Part shown: piece by piece, positions 52,601 to 63,857 of the stretch
Layout: each line of letters starts with the position of its first letter
Position numbering within the stretch: the stretch's first letter is position 1
Assembly (NCBI GenBank): GCA_037178625.1
Contig: CM074140.1
Coordinates: forward strand, 2,170,001 to 2,234,000
DNA length: 64,000 nt
Direction of reading: 5' to 3'
Source: Skeletonema tropicum
Lineage: Eukaryota; Bacillariophyta; Thalassiosirophyceae; Thalassiosirales; Thalassiosiraceae
Position numbers and translations under genes: made by a program
The notes under the pieces: generated by a model
What the model saw: only the letters and a program-made list of their open reading frames with translations
The model's database searches: none
Told to the model about the DNA's origin: nothing

Positions 52601-54512
52601 ATCGTCGTTGGTACCACTGAAGAAGCGGGCTCATCCAGCACTCGGACTGGCTGCATGATCGACACTCTGTCATTCGATTCCACGTCGTGAGCGTATTCAT
52701 AAATCGTATCATCCGAATGTATCTCCACTGTCCGTGTGTCCGTGTTGAGGAAGTGACGCCAGATCCGTTTAGATGGGTTGATCCAATCTCCAAGTGGCTC
52801 CTTAAGAAACAACGATTTGCTATCAGTCAAACGTTGCAGGGATCTCTTCCACAATTTCCAATCTGCTTCCGTCGGATATTCCGTGCCAAATTCCAGTGTT
52901 GACCGCTGTTTACCAAGGCGCCCTTCAGGTGAGTCCTTCCAATGCCCGTCAAGCAGATATTAATCTAGATATCGTCCATTTGGCGTAGTCACGTCAGAGA
53001 GGAACATTGCCTCCTGAGCTTTCCTCACTCTATTGACTCGCTGTAGCTCCGTCCCTCGTAGACCCAGTTCAACCATGCAGTCCATAATAGCCCTATCCTT
53101 GCTCCTCGGGATGGGGATGTCATCATATTGCAGATCCAGCACGATTCCCAGTTCGTCTATCTTCTCCCATAGGGCTTTCGCCCATGCGTTGGTTGATAAA
53201 TGACCCCAAACTTCAAAGTCATAGTTGAAGGGACAGTCCGGTACCCCTATTTCCACTTGAAGGTGTTCCATAACTGCTCTTAAAGTGATCCCTAGGGCTG
53301 AAGTTGTTCCATAGTGTTGCAAGAATGAAGATAAAGTAGCAGCCGCAGTTTCCACCGTCAAGTCGTAGAGACCGATTCCACCAAACGTGGCCGGCAGGTA
53401 TCTCCATTCCTTGGTAATTGATCGGTTGACACCTAGGTTGCTTAACATATAGAAATCTGCTGACATCAATCCTTTTTTGAGCTCAGGGATTGACGCCGAA
53501 CAGGCCCCCAGACCGTACCTGAGTCCAGACCATAGCTGATTGGTGTAGCTCATCCACACCGAACGAGTTGGTATTTGCCCGCTCTTAATCTGAGCCGTCC
53601 ACGTTGTCATTTTTTCTCTCATCTGCTCGAAGTGCTGGTCTGGTTTCCCATCCGGTCTAGCGTAGAGACCTAAGTTGTTGTCAGCTTTATTCGATGGCAA
53701 CCTATCTATTTGCGCAGAGCCCCCGTCAGTAGTGGGGACGTGGAAAATCAAGTCATCCAGTTCACTCATGTCAACCTCTTCGCCGTCTGAGGGCATCGCT
53801 TTTTGATCCGTGTAACACCAGCCGCCCTTTCCATCGGGTGTTTGATCGTGTATTGTAACTCCACATTTGTCTGGTTTCAAAGCGCCACCCGTTTCCCCCA
53901 AGGCACCTGCCCAATCCGAGATTGACTCTTGCCCTCTAGCACTTGTCGAGATAATGTCATCGTCAGCTCTAAGACCTTCCCACAAATTGGTATCATCCAC
54001 ATACAGAATTCCCACCTGATTAATCTTTTTATGTGAGATTGGACACTTCACTTCCACTCCATGCCCATTAGTTTTATGGGTATTAATCATGACCGTGCTG
54101 ATCTGTTGCCATGTCGGTGGAGCTGCACCGTTCCCTTGAGCGAGACCGTGTTTCCCGTCCTCTTTCCCACCAAAATATGAAGAAGATTGGCCAAAACCAG
54201 TTCTTAGGAAAAACTCCATATTATGCAAGGGGCGGAGCATCGACAGTGCCGCACATTTGGGCACTTTAAACGCCTGTAGAGTGAGGCTGGCTATAGGAAG
54301 AGCAACCCGGTCGTAGCACTGGGCCGCATCAACCTGTGCCACCAGGAGGGGTCTTTTGGTGATTCGGGCATTGTCGTACATCAATACTTGTTGCAGGATT
54401 GCATCCTCTGCCGTGCGTCCCTTCCCACTGTAGATCTCCTCCGGGACCATCCCCTTTGCTCGGGCGAGGTCCAGCATGCGATGTCCAAAAATCAACTTAT
54501 TACAGAAATTGA
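49612..54512 (-). pseudogene. LINE A polyprotein remnant (RT, RNase H, zinc finger, Ulp1-like)
   Basis: Reads in one frame from 54512 to a stop at 49612, but three in-frame nonsense codons are present. They are at about 52957 (TAA where copy B has CAA), 52450 (TAG where B has TCG) and 50182 (TAG where B has GAG). No frameshifts were seen relative to copy B. The last stop removes the part of the Ulp1-like protease carrying the catalytic NGHDCG. Sequence is otherwise nearly identical to copy B, so inactivation is recent. Upstream coding sequence continues at 61224-61718, on the far side of the inner insertion. Confidence 0.88.
54497..54512. repeat. Target-site duplication of LINE B, left copy
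   Basis: TTATTACAGAAATTGA, repeated at 61224-61239 on the other side of the inner LINE. It lies within the RT-coding region of LINE A. Confidence 0.88.
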
Positions 54513-57500
54513 ATAAATAAATAAATACAAAGTTAATCAGATTAGATATCTATGATACTAAAAGGGACCTGCTTCGGTACAACTGTACGGTCTTTTCTAT
54601 TGCCGAATGGCTTTCCAGACAGCAAGACGGGAAACTTCCCGTAGGAGTCAAGGACTCCTCTTAAACGCCGAAGCGTCTGTAACCAGGTGAGAGTGCTCCT
54701 GCGACACATAGTTGGGACTCAATTCTTTCAGTCAGGGTGGTGCTGTTTCCGTTTCTTCCTCTTCGGCGGAGCATGGCGTTGAGTGGTAGCTAACAATGTG
54801 GCCTCCCCAAAAACTACGGACTCTGCTTTGCGTTTCTTGTTCAATAGTGAATGTGTCTGTTGCAATGGCGTGGGGTCTGTGACCAAGATTTTCCCCCGAG
54901 TTTTGGGACCTCCCGGGATAATTCGCTTGTTGTTGCGACGTCGCTTTGCGCGCTCCTTGCCTTTGGAGTGCTTGACTGCGGCAGAAGCTTTCTTTGCTGG
55001 AAGAGGTTTGATCTTAGATTGGCCATTTCGGCTCCTCTCATTGCTCTGTGTTTGGCGTTGACGCCGCCTCGATTGGACTGCCCGTACTGCAGGTGGTACA
55101 GGCCTGTTGGTACTCGCTAGCCACAACAGCATCGCCACCCTACTTCGGGTGTCTAACAGCTGGAAATCTCCCTCATTGTACGAGGAAGGGGACAGAGGGA
55201 TCTGCTGAGCCAGCATAGTCGCATTAGCGAGGACAAACAATCCACAGTCGTGTCCATTGGTTTGTTTCGGAGAATTGTTGGAGGCATCTACTAGTGACCA
55301 CTCTGCTTTCCAATCGTCACTCGGTACACCGTGAAGTTCACTGTATTTGTCCCCCAAATACCTTAACATTGTAGTCAGATACAATTGATTGCCCGGCTTC
55401 CTACCTTGGGAATCCCACAGGGTAATAACCTTTGTTTCTGTATTCGCCCTGAGTAATAGCCAGTGAGTTCTAGAGTGGTTGATCGGCACGAAGATCTCTT
55501 TCACTCCCAAAATCTTATTCTTCCTCCTTAAACGATTTCCCCAGCGTTTAACGCCGTCAAAGTTGTAGGACGGAGCAGACCTGCCGTCAGCCCCCGTACG
55601 TAGGAGGGTTGACATGAAGAATGAGTTGAAGATGTAGACATGTTGCCGATTCACCTTTGGGAGGAGGACTCTTAGGAGATAGCCATTGATAACTTCATCA
55701 TTGAGCCACTGAGGGGGTCGCAAAGACCGCATTGCATCACGCCGAACCTTGTCCCCTCCTTGGAGGCATAACTGAAAATTAGCTGGCACGTCCCGCAAAA
55801 GGGCTCCAACTTGACAGCGGTGTAAGTCTTCATCCGAGTTCCTTTGCAGAAGCCCAATGCGGTCCTGTTGTTGTGGACTCACAGCCGGTGGTAGAGTTGT
55901 AGGAGGCTGGGTAGGTAGGGCGCTCGGCTGGGCTGGACGCCTTGCTTTTTTCGGGAGAAAGATGGGAGCGAGTGCTTTTGGGTTGCGCGCAGGTGCGGCA
56001 GTCTTTGAAGTACCCTGTGGCTTTGATTTGCGATCTTCTCGTTGCTTGGCACCAGTCGTGACTTGCCCAGAAGGAGGCTCTAAAAGCCCGCCTGATTCAT
56101 CCCCCGCAGCTTGCCTGCTTGCTACCGCTGCGTTCAACCAGTATTGTAGTTCAGAGGTCGGTTTCCCATAGAGCTCGTCCGTCGGAATTTCAAGGAGACA
56201 TCGTGCTTCAGCTGAGAGCCCGTCGGATCCAAGATTAAGCTGATGTTCGATCTCTTTCAAAATCTCTTCTCTTGATGCAAGTGCTTTGGTTCCTTGCGTT
56301 CGATGATGTTTCGTGAGATTCCTACAGATCCACTGTGTATGCGTGAGCGAGAGTAGCTTGTCCAGGAAGCCGCTTGTCCAACTGTCGATGGTCAGAAACG
56401 AATGGTTCTTTAGGAGATGCTCCTTCTGCATCTGGAGAAACTCCTTGGATACTTTCCCCTCCATCACGTTTCTCCATCCAATCCTATCTAAGCTATTACC
56501 CACTCTACGCATCTGTTGAGACATCCTCCATCCCTGACTATGCACCATGTCCACAAATAGAGTGCTGCCCTGAAGAGAGATAAAAAGGGGTAGCCACTTC
56601 TGTATGCACGTATGCGTGCAATGTCCCTCCATCCACTCTTGTAGATCGTTTATACTGTCAAGCAATAGCCCCCTCCTAATTCTACTCTTACAGCGGTTCA
56701 GGTGATCCGCTGTTTCAAAGCAACCGCAGTTCGGACATTTATCGGAGGCATTTTTGTCATATCTAGTTATCATTTGACCAGTTCCACAATACCCGGAGCA
56801 TTGTTTCGCATACCACAGATTGAACATCTTAGGCCTGCGGTCGAGAAGCAGGCGCAATGGTTCCCAAGCAACAGAGTCGAATATATCAGGGTGTAGGAGT
56901 TGTTCATCGGCATAGAACTGTCGTGCTTTCACCTTCCCTACGTGATACCGTAGGTCCTTTGCTAAGTCTGCAGTCTGTTTGATTCCATCGATGATAACAA
57001 CCGCTGCTTCTAGCGGTAAGCTCAGAGTGACCGGGAGAGAGGAGAAATTTTCAATTGCTCTCTTTATGGCTGCTTTTGCCCTGAAATCGCAGTCTACGTT
57101 CAGTCTAGCTTCCAGAGCCAGGCAAGCATAGCCCAAGCTGTCGTCCTGGTGTGCTTTCACATGAGACAGCTTGTGCGCAAGAGCCGAGACACTTTGGATT
57201 TTCCGCAGGACCCGGAGAATGTCGTTGTTCTTCGCCGATCCTGGGACACGATCGTATTTTCTGGAAAACGTGAGAATAGTTCCTTTGTTGTCACAAAAGA
57301 TGTTTGCATTGGACAACGGCACTCCATAGTGTTCCTCTATTGTCAGTAGGATAAGGTGGATAGCCAACATTCCTAGCTGTTCTCCTCGATAGCTATTTGC
57401 CCATTTAGAGTGCTCCGTGAATTCTCCTTTAAGCCACTGTTGAGACTCTGCGCAGTAAAAAACCCAAGCCGCACCGCAGATCTCTGGCGCCAGCTTTTTC

Positions 57501-60500
57501 ATGTATGACCCGTCTGTACAACAGAACAATGAACCTCGTTGAATAGCTTCCACAATCCACGAGGGATCCGATGAGAAGCTGATACTATCCCACATCCATT
57601 CCCCCCCTTTACTGCGGAGACGCTCAAGAAATGTAGTAGGGGCGACGACTTCTGGCTGACTGGCCAGTGGCGGTCCTTGTGCTAGCAGTTTGATGGACCC
57701 ATCTTCGTATTCCAGAATCGTCGTTGGTACCACTGAAGAAGCGGGCTCATCCAGCACTCGGACTGGCTGCATGATCGACACTCTGTCATTCGATTCCACG
57801 TCGTGAGCGTATTCATAAATCGTATCATCCGAATGTATCTCCACTGTCCGTGTGTCCGTGTTGAGGAAGTGACGCCAGATCCGTTTAGATGGGTTGATCC
57901 AATCTCCAAGTGGCTCCTTAAGAAACAACGATTTGCTATCAGTCAAACGTTGCAGGGATCTCTTCCACAATTTCCAATCTGCTTCCGTCGGATATTCCGT
58001 GCCAAATTCCAGAGTTGACCGCTGTTTACCAAGGCGCCCTTCAGGTGAGTCCTTCCAATGCCCGTCAAGCAGATATTGCTCTAGATATCGTCCATTTGGC
58101 GTAGTCACGTCAGAGAGGAACATTGCCTCCTGAGCTTTCCTCACTCTATTGACTCGCTGTAGCTCCGTCCCTCGTAGACCCAGTTCAACCATGCAGTCCA
58201 TAATAGCCCTATCCTTGCTCCTCGGGATGGGGATGTCATCATATTGCAGATCCAGCACTATTCCCAGGTCGTCTATCTTCTCCCATAGGGCTTTCGCCCA
58301 TGCGTTGGTTGATAAATGACCCCAAACTTCAAAGTCATAGTTGAAGGGACAGTCCGGTACCCCTATTTCCACTTGAAGGTGTTCCATAGCTGCTCTTAAA
58401 GTGATCCCTAGGGCTGAAGTTGTTCCATAGTGTTGCAAGAATGAAGATAAGGTAGCAGCCGCAGTTTCCACCGTCAAGTCGTAGAGACCGATTCCACCAA
58501 ACGTGGCCGGCAGGTATCTCCATTCCTTGGTAATTGATCGGTTGACACCTAGGTTGCTTAACATATAGAAATCTGCTGACATCAATCCTTTTTTGAGCTC
58601 AGGGATTGACGCCGAACAGGCCCCCAGACCGTACCTGAGTCCAGACCATAGCTGATTGGTGTAGCTCATCCACACCGAACGAGTTGGTATTTGCCCGCTC
58701 TTAATCTGAGCCGTCCACGTTGTCATTTTTTCTCTCATCTGCTCGAAGTGTTGGTCTGGTTTCCCATCCGGTCTAGCGTAGAGACCTAAGTTGTTGTCAG
58801 CTTTATTCGATGGCAACCTATCTATTTGCGCAGAACCCCCGTCAGTAGTGGGGACGTGGAAAATCAAGTCATCCAGTTCACTCATGTCAACCTCTTCGCC
58901 GTCTGAGGGCATCGCTTTTTGATCCGTGTAACACCAGCCGCCCTTTCCATCGGGTGTTTGATCGTGTATTGTAACTCCACATTTGTCTGGTTTCAAAGCG
59001 CCACCCGTTTCCCCCAAGGCACCTGCCCAATCCGAGATTGACTCTTGCCCTCTAGCACTTGTCGAGATAATGTCATCGTCAGCTCTAAGACCTTCCCACA
59101 AATTGGTATCATCCACATACAGAATTCCCACCTGATTAATCTTTTTATGTGAGATTGGACACTTCACTTCCACTCCATGCCCATTAGTTTTGTGGGTATT
59201 AATCATGACCGTGCTGATCTGTTGCCATGTCGGAGGAGCTGCACCGTTCCCTTGAGCGAGACCGTGTTTCCCGTCCTCTTTCCCACCAAAATATGAAGAA
59301 GATTGGCCAAAACCAGTTCTTAGGAAAAACTCCATATTATGCAAGGGGCGGAGCATCGACAGTGCCGCACATTTGGGCACTTTAAACGCCTGTAGAGTGA
59401 GGCTGGCTATAGGAAGAGCAACCCGGTCGTAGCACTGGGCCGCATCAACCTGTGCCACCAGGAGGGGTCTTTTGGTGATTCGGGCAATGTCGTACATCAA
59501 TACTTGTTGCAGGATTGCATCCTCTGCCGTGCGTCCCTTCCCACTGTAGATCTCCTCCGGGACCATCCCCTTTGCTCGGGCGAGGTCCAGCATGCGATGT
59601 CCAAAAATCAACTTATTACAGAAATTGAAGTCAGCCTCAAGCAAGAGAATAGCTCTCAATTTATTCACCAACGCCACACCTGCAATCTTCTCGAGCATTA
59701 CCGACAGACCCCGAGCCCAACGTTCTGGGCCGGTTCCTGTTTGGATCATAAGAGAGAACTTCTTTGCTAGCAACCTGGACAGGTCGTCATCGAAAGCTAT
59801 CGACTTATAGTGACCAAAATGCAGTCCCGATATCGAGGATGACGTTCTTTCTTTCACTGTCCTCCAGTAATATTGGTAGTCCTCCTGTGAAACGACAACG
59901 GAAATCTCACCATCGCCAATCTTTTTCCAGATGGCTGCTATTTCGTCCAGTATCAGTATTGTGCGTTGATCTGTGTCCGGGGGAGGGGCGAAGGATCCTT
60001 CAAGTATTTCTACCGCTGCATTCGTGTCGGCGTAGACTCCCAGGAGGTCGAATAGTACCCCTTGGCAAACTGGGGCAGAAGTAGCCCTTCCAAACCTTGT
60101 GCGGAGTTCTGACTTCAGTGCCTCTTCAATCGAATCTTTTGTTGCGTGCTCGACCACTTTCCCGTCTGCTTGTGTAACTTCCACTCTTGTAACATTCATC
60201 ACTCCTTGCTGCTTTGTTGCTCGTTTAATACCCTGCCACTGTTTTCTCTGAGCCTCCCCTTTGAGGATCATCTCCACCCGCTTGGCTTCATCAACACGTT
60301 CATTTATCACAGCATCGGTCAACTTCTCGTGTAAAAAATGCTTTCTGAGGTAAGGTGATTCAGCCATGAGTTCTCGTGTGCGTTTTTTGGTCTCCTTGTA
60401 CAGCTGAACCACTTCATCGACAGGGTACCGAAGAACGTCCTCCATTCCTTTGCGCCTGGCGAATCTTCTCAAATTGCCCCAATTGACCTTTTTTCCTTGG

Positions 60501-61223
60501 TGATGTCGTAGTATCCATTTCAGGAGGTGGCATTTATCCATCCACGATTGTATTGCTGGAGAGAACTCATAATGCGCCGGGTAAATCACTCTGCATTTCG
60601 CCTCTGCGTGTAGCATCTCCTCTTCAATCATGTTGTCCAGGATTTCCATCTTGGACACCACTTCAGCCGAGGGCGGGAATGAGGCTATCCTATTTACTTC
60701 TTTGAGCTTCTGGGGGATGCGTCTATCTGTGAAGCCTTTTTTTAATTGTGCAAGGTACTTCACTCTAATCCGCGGCACCTTGGAGTTAAGCTTTCTAGCC
60801 TTCGGTGGCACAATACGACAGATAGAAGTGCCAATAACCGACCGCATCTGTAGGTCGACAACCACTGGCCGGTGATCTCCCAAATCACCGTCGAACGGTA
60901 AGTAGCTGGCTCCAGTTAGTTCAACGTCATCCGAGATCCAAATACCGTCTATGGCCCCATTCTTTTGGCTGTTGCCTCGAAAATGTGTAGCAGGACCTCT
61001 TCTGCCGGGGACCATACGGTGCACTGCTTCCCTCATGCGGATATCATCCTCTGCAAGTCGTTTACTGAGGACTCCGTCCAACACATTCTCATTAGCATCC
61101 ATCATCAGAACAACCCTGTCTCCTTTGCTGCGCCACCGTTTGATGGCATCGACAATGTGTCTCCGGAACAGATCCTTGGGGTTGGTCTTCAGCTGGTGCG
61201 ATTGGATGTATCTCTCAATATCA
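54513..61223 (-). mobile_element. Inner non-LTR retrotransposon (LINE B), 5'-truncated, inserted into LINE A
   Basis: 6.7 kb, sense on the minus strand. The 3' end at 54513 is an AAAT-type short repeat followed by the same tail block as LINE A. The 5' end at about 61223 lies in the middle of the endonuclease domain, so the copy is 5'-truncated. It is flanked by a 16-bp target-site duplication (54497-54512 and 61224-61239). The open reading frame is uninterrupted. Variable-length duplication, a simple 3' repeat tail and 5' truncation are the signature of target-primed reverse transcription. Confidence 0.9.
54728..61223 (-). CDS. LINE B polyprotein: APE endonuclease (partial), reverse transcriptase, RNase H, zinc finger, Ulp1-like protease
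   Basis: One open frame, about 2,160 codons within the element. In order: the C-terminal part of an APE-type endonuclease (VVLMMDANENVLDG, GAIDGIWISDDVE, GDHRPVVVDL; the N-terminal part is missing); RT with AQVDAAQCYDRVALP (about 59440), GNGAAPPTWQQIS and ILYVDDTNLW (about 59115); RNase H with FCCTDGSYMK, RGEQLGMLA, IFCDNKGT and VKAHQDDS; a CPNCGCFETADHLNRC finger (about 56730); a basic Pro-rich linker; and a C48/Ulp1-like domain with PPQWLNDEVINGYL, THWLLL (His), LWDSQG (Asp) and QTNGHDCGLFV (Gln, Cys). The frame continues by chance into LINE A up to a GTG at 61468; that extension is not part of this element. A Ulp1 protease in a LINE is unusual. Confidence 0.9.
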
Positions 61224-61718
61224 TTATTACAGAAATTGAAGTCAGCCTCAAGCAAGAGAATAGCTCTCAATTTATTCACCAACGCCACACCTGCAATCTT
61301 CTCGAGCATTACCGACAGACCCCGAGCCCAACGTTCTGGGCCGGTTCCTGTTTGGATCATAAGAGAGAACTTCTTTGCTAGCAACCTGGACAGGTCGTCA
61401 TCGAAAGCTATCGACTTATAGTGACCAAAATGCAGTCCCGATATCGAGGATGACGTTCTTTCTTTCACTTTCCTCCAGTAATATTGGTAGTCCTCCTGTG
61501 AAACGACAACGGAAATCTCACCATCGCCAATCTTTTTCCAGATGGCTGCTATTTCGTCCAGTATCAGTATTGTGCGTTGATCTGTGTCTGGGGGAGGGGC
61601 GAAGGATCCTTCAAGTATTTCTACCGCTGCATTCGTGTCGGCGTAGACTCCCAGGAGGTCGAATAGTACCCCTTGGCAAACTGGGGCAGAAGTAGCCCTT
61701 CCAAACCTTGTGCGGAGT
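61224..61718 (-). mobile_element. Outer LINE A, 5' portion
   Basis: About 495 bp identical or nearly so to 59613-60107 of LINE B, encoding the start of the RT region (KERTSSSISGLHFGHYKSIA). It ends at 61718, where the outer target-site duplication begins, so LINE A is 5'-truncated upstream of the RT and lacks the endonuclease. It is contiguous with 49403-54512 once LINE B is removed. Confidence 0.88.
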
Positions 61719-62802
61719 AACTTATCTTCTCTAGCCGTCCAATGACGGCGAGAAGTGGCGTTTTGGAAAGCTCATGTCATGTGTAGGTACCCCTCGAGTG
61801 AGCGTTGGATTTAAAAGGAGAAAACTTTTGAGATTGCGTGCTTGATCGAGTAACAATCTTTCATTTCCAAGGAAAGAGTCGTCATAATTTTACACAACCA
61901 AGTACCATTCCTCTCGCTCGACAGGTTCTCTTCATTGGACTTTGTTATCACACTGTGGTGGTGGACGTAAACTTCAAGAAATATCCTCGACATCGACAGC
62001 CGGCAGGCTTGTCATGGAGGGGCCTAGATATCTAATCTGATTAACTTTGTATTTATTTATTTATTAGAACGAGTCAAGATCGAGGCTATATATGGATCAA
62101 ACATGCTTTGCGGCTGAACTAGAAACTCCTGGACAAGATAGATCTGGCGGATAGACTAGCTCAAGAGAGGAGATGATTTGGAGTAACACGCGAGTTATAC
62201 CCCCCACTGTCTCTTTCTACGCTGCTTGCACGACAAGATAAAACTCAAGGCCCAAGACAAAGGAACTCCTCTCCAGTCATGCATGCTCATGATTTGCGTA
62301 TCTCTTGACTTTGAACCCCTATTCACTCCTGCCCCAGTACGATGAGTTGATCTTTTCGCTGGTTTTGCCGACGATTTACTTCTTCTCGACTCATATCCGA
62401 CCCTATGGTACTCACTGTTTTTCGTACGAATAGGCACACTCACTGTTCCACTCTTATCTTCGTAGGATCATGATCATGACGCAGCTGAATCATCTTTCTC
62501 TTGTGGCACAGTACCAAGGGTATATTGAAAAGTTCACATTCTTGGAGAGGTAATTCTTCGATGGCAACATGATCATCAAACATCAGTGAATGGATTTGAG
62601 CATTGGTATTCTCTTCAAACGAGTCATTAATGGTTTGGGATTCGAGAGTCGTACTCTAGCAGTAGGGCCTTGTTGCCATTGTTGCGGGTCGGTGGTGGCC
62701 GGTCGGTGGGAGGGCAGGCTGGGAGGTGCCCTGCTCGAGTCTGGGAAGGTCATTATTATTTGAGGGTTTCCCCGGCGCTGTAGAGGAACCCATTCTTCGT
62801 TC
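61719..62802. other. Unique region right of the nested LINEs, no gene recognised
   Basis: The first bases complete the outer target duplication, so this DNA was originally next to the upstream flank of the glutathione synthetase gene. It contains a stray plus-oriented LINE tail at 62025-62066. Short open frames here have no domain or context support. Confidence 0.45.
62025..62066 (+). repeat. Stray LINE 3'-tail sequence, plus orientation
   Basis: TAGATATC followed by TAATCTGATTAACTTTG and three or four TATT units matches the reverse complement of the tails at 49403 and 54513. Only about 40 bp of homology is present; no clear target duplication. Probably a minimal LINE insertion in the opposite orientation. 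Confidence 0.6.
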
Positions 62803-63545
62803 GTGAAAAGATTTTTCATAATCATTCACTGCTCTGACGACTGTCCATTATATACACAAGGAACCCTTCTGTTCGTGAAAAGATTTTTCATAATCATTCA
62901 CGGCGCTACGTCAGAGCATTCTGATCTCTCCCTATGTAGTTTTTGTCTTCATGACAAAAATGAATATCTATTGAATTCTAAATAAGTCATATAAGTTGCA
63001 AAGTCGGGTCTGGTCATTTTTGACAGTTCAAGTGACCTTTCATTTTCGTGAAAAGATTTTTCATAATCATTCACGCGCTCTGTCTTTGTGACACAAAAAG
63101 AATGCCGTATTTGATTCTCAAAAAAGTCATTGAAGTTTATCCAAGAATGCAATTGCAAACTCGGGTCTGGTCATTTTTGACAGTTCAAGTGACCTTTCAT
63201 TTTCGTGAAAAGATTTTTCATAATCATTCACGCGCTCTGTCTTTGTGACACAAAAAGAATGCCGTATTTGATTCTCAAAAAAGTCATTGAAGTTTATCCA
63301 AGAATGCAATTGCAAACTCGGGTCTGGTCATTTTTGACAGTTCAAGTGACCTTTCATTTTCGTGAAAAGATTTTTCATAATCATTCACGCGCTCTGTCTT
63401 TGTGACACAAAAAGAATGCCGTATTTGATTCTCAAAAAAGTCATTGAAGTTTATCCAAGAATGCAATTGCAAACTCGGGTCTGGTCATTTTTGACAGTTC
63501 AAGTGACCTATTATTTTCGTGAAAAGATTTTTCATAATGATTCAC
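62803..63545. repeat. Satellite-like tandem repeat, 157-bp period
   Basis: Three near-identical 157-bp units from about 63006 to 63476, with a partial unit after. A 27-bp motif starting GTGAAAAGATTTTTCATAAT and ending CATTCAC occurs six times, at 62803, 62875, 63048, 63205, 63362 and 63519. Its ends (GTGAA and TTCAC) are complementary. Left-hand units are diverged. Identical short open frames on both strands at 157-bp spacing are repeat artefacts. Confidence 0.92.
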
Positions 63546-63857
63546 GAGCTATGTCCGAGCATTAAGGTTCTTTCCCTAAGTAGCTTTGTCTTTCGAGTGT
63601 AATTTGTTCAAGTAGTGAATAGAATGATTATGACCCGCGGTTCGGGAATAAAAGATTTTTTGTAAAATGTTGCTCGGACATACAGCAGCCCCGCGGCGCA
63701 GCGAAATCTGCTTCCAATCATCATCATCGGCAGGCAGCGCAGCAAAGCCGTCTCATAAAAAGATTCCGCCAACAATCATAACGAAGCAAAACAACCTCCA
63801 ACCTCCCCCGATTGATATCGTACTTCCTCCCCCTATCTGCTATTGAATCTTTTCAGC
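63546..63857. other. Upstream region of the last gene
   Basis: About 310 bp between the satellite and the start of the secreted-protein gene. It becomes pyrimidine-rich just before the ATG. It contains a diverged relic of the repeat's GTCCGAGCATTAAGGTTCT block near 63550. No gene. Confidence 0.4.

Larger units (their letters stand above)
49403..54512 (-). mobile_element. Outer non-LTR retrotransposon (LINE A), 3' portion
   Basis: The 3' five kilobases of an older LINE copy, sense on the minus strand. Its 3' tail (a TTTA/ATTT-type repeat preceded by the conserved GATATCTAATCTG block) is at 49403. A second LINE interrupts it at 54512/61224. Removing that insert rejoins its reading frame to 61224-61718. 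The whole element is flanked by TAACTTATCTTCTCTA (49388-49403 and 61718-61733), its target-site duplication; edge bases are ambiguous by one or two. It lies about 280 bp upstream of the chosen GSS start. Confidence 0.9.

Noticed and set aside
54728..61468. A single 2,246-codon minus-strand gene
   Set aside because: Its first 75 or so codons belong to the outer LINE and join the inner LINE frame by chance at the insertion junction; it opens at a GTG, not an ATG.
62803..63545. CRISPR array
   Set aside because: The repeats are AT-rich satellite units with identical spacers between the main copies, in a eukaryotic context.
63048..63565. Three 66-67-codon frames at 157-bp intervals
   Set aside because: Satellite units; no start or selection evidence.
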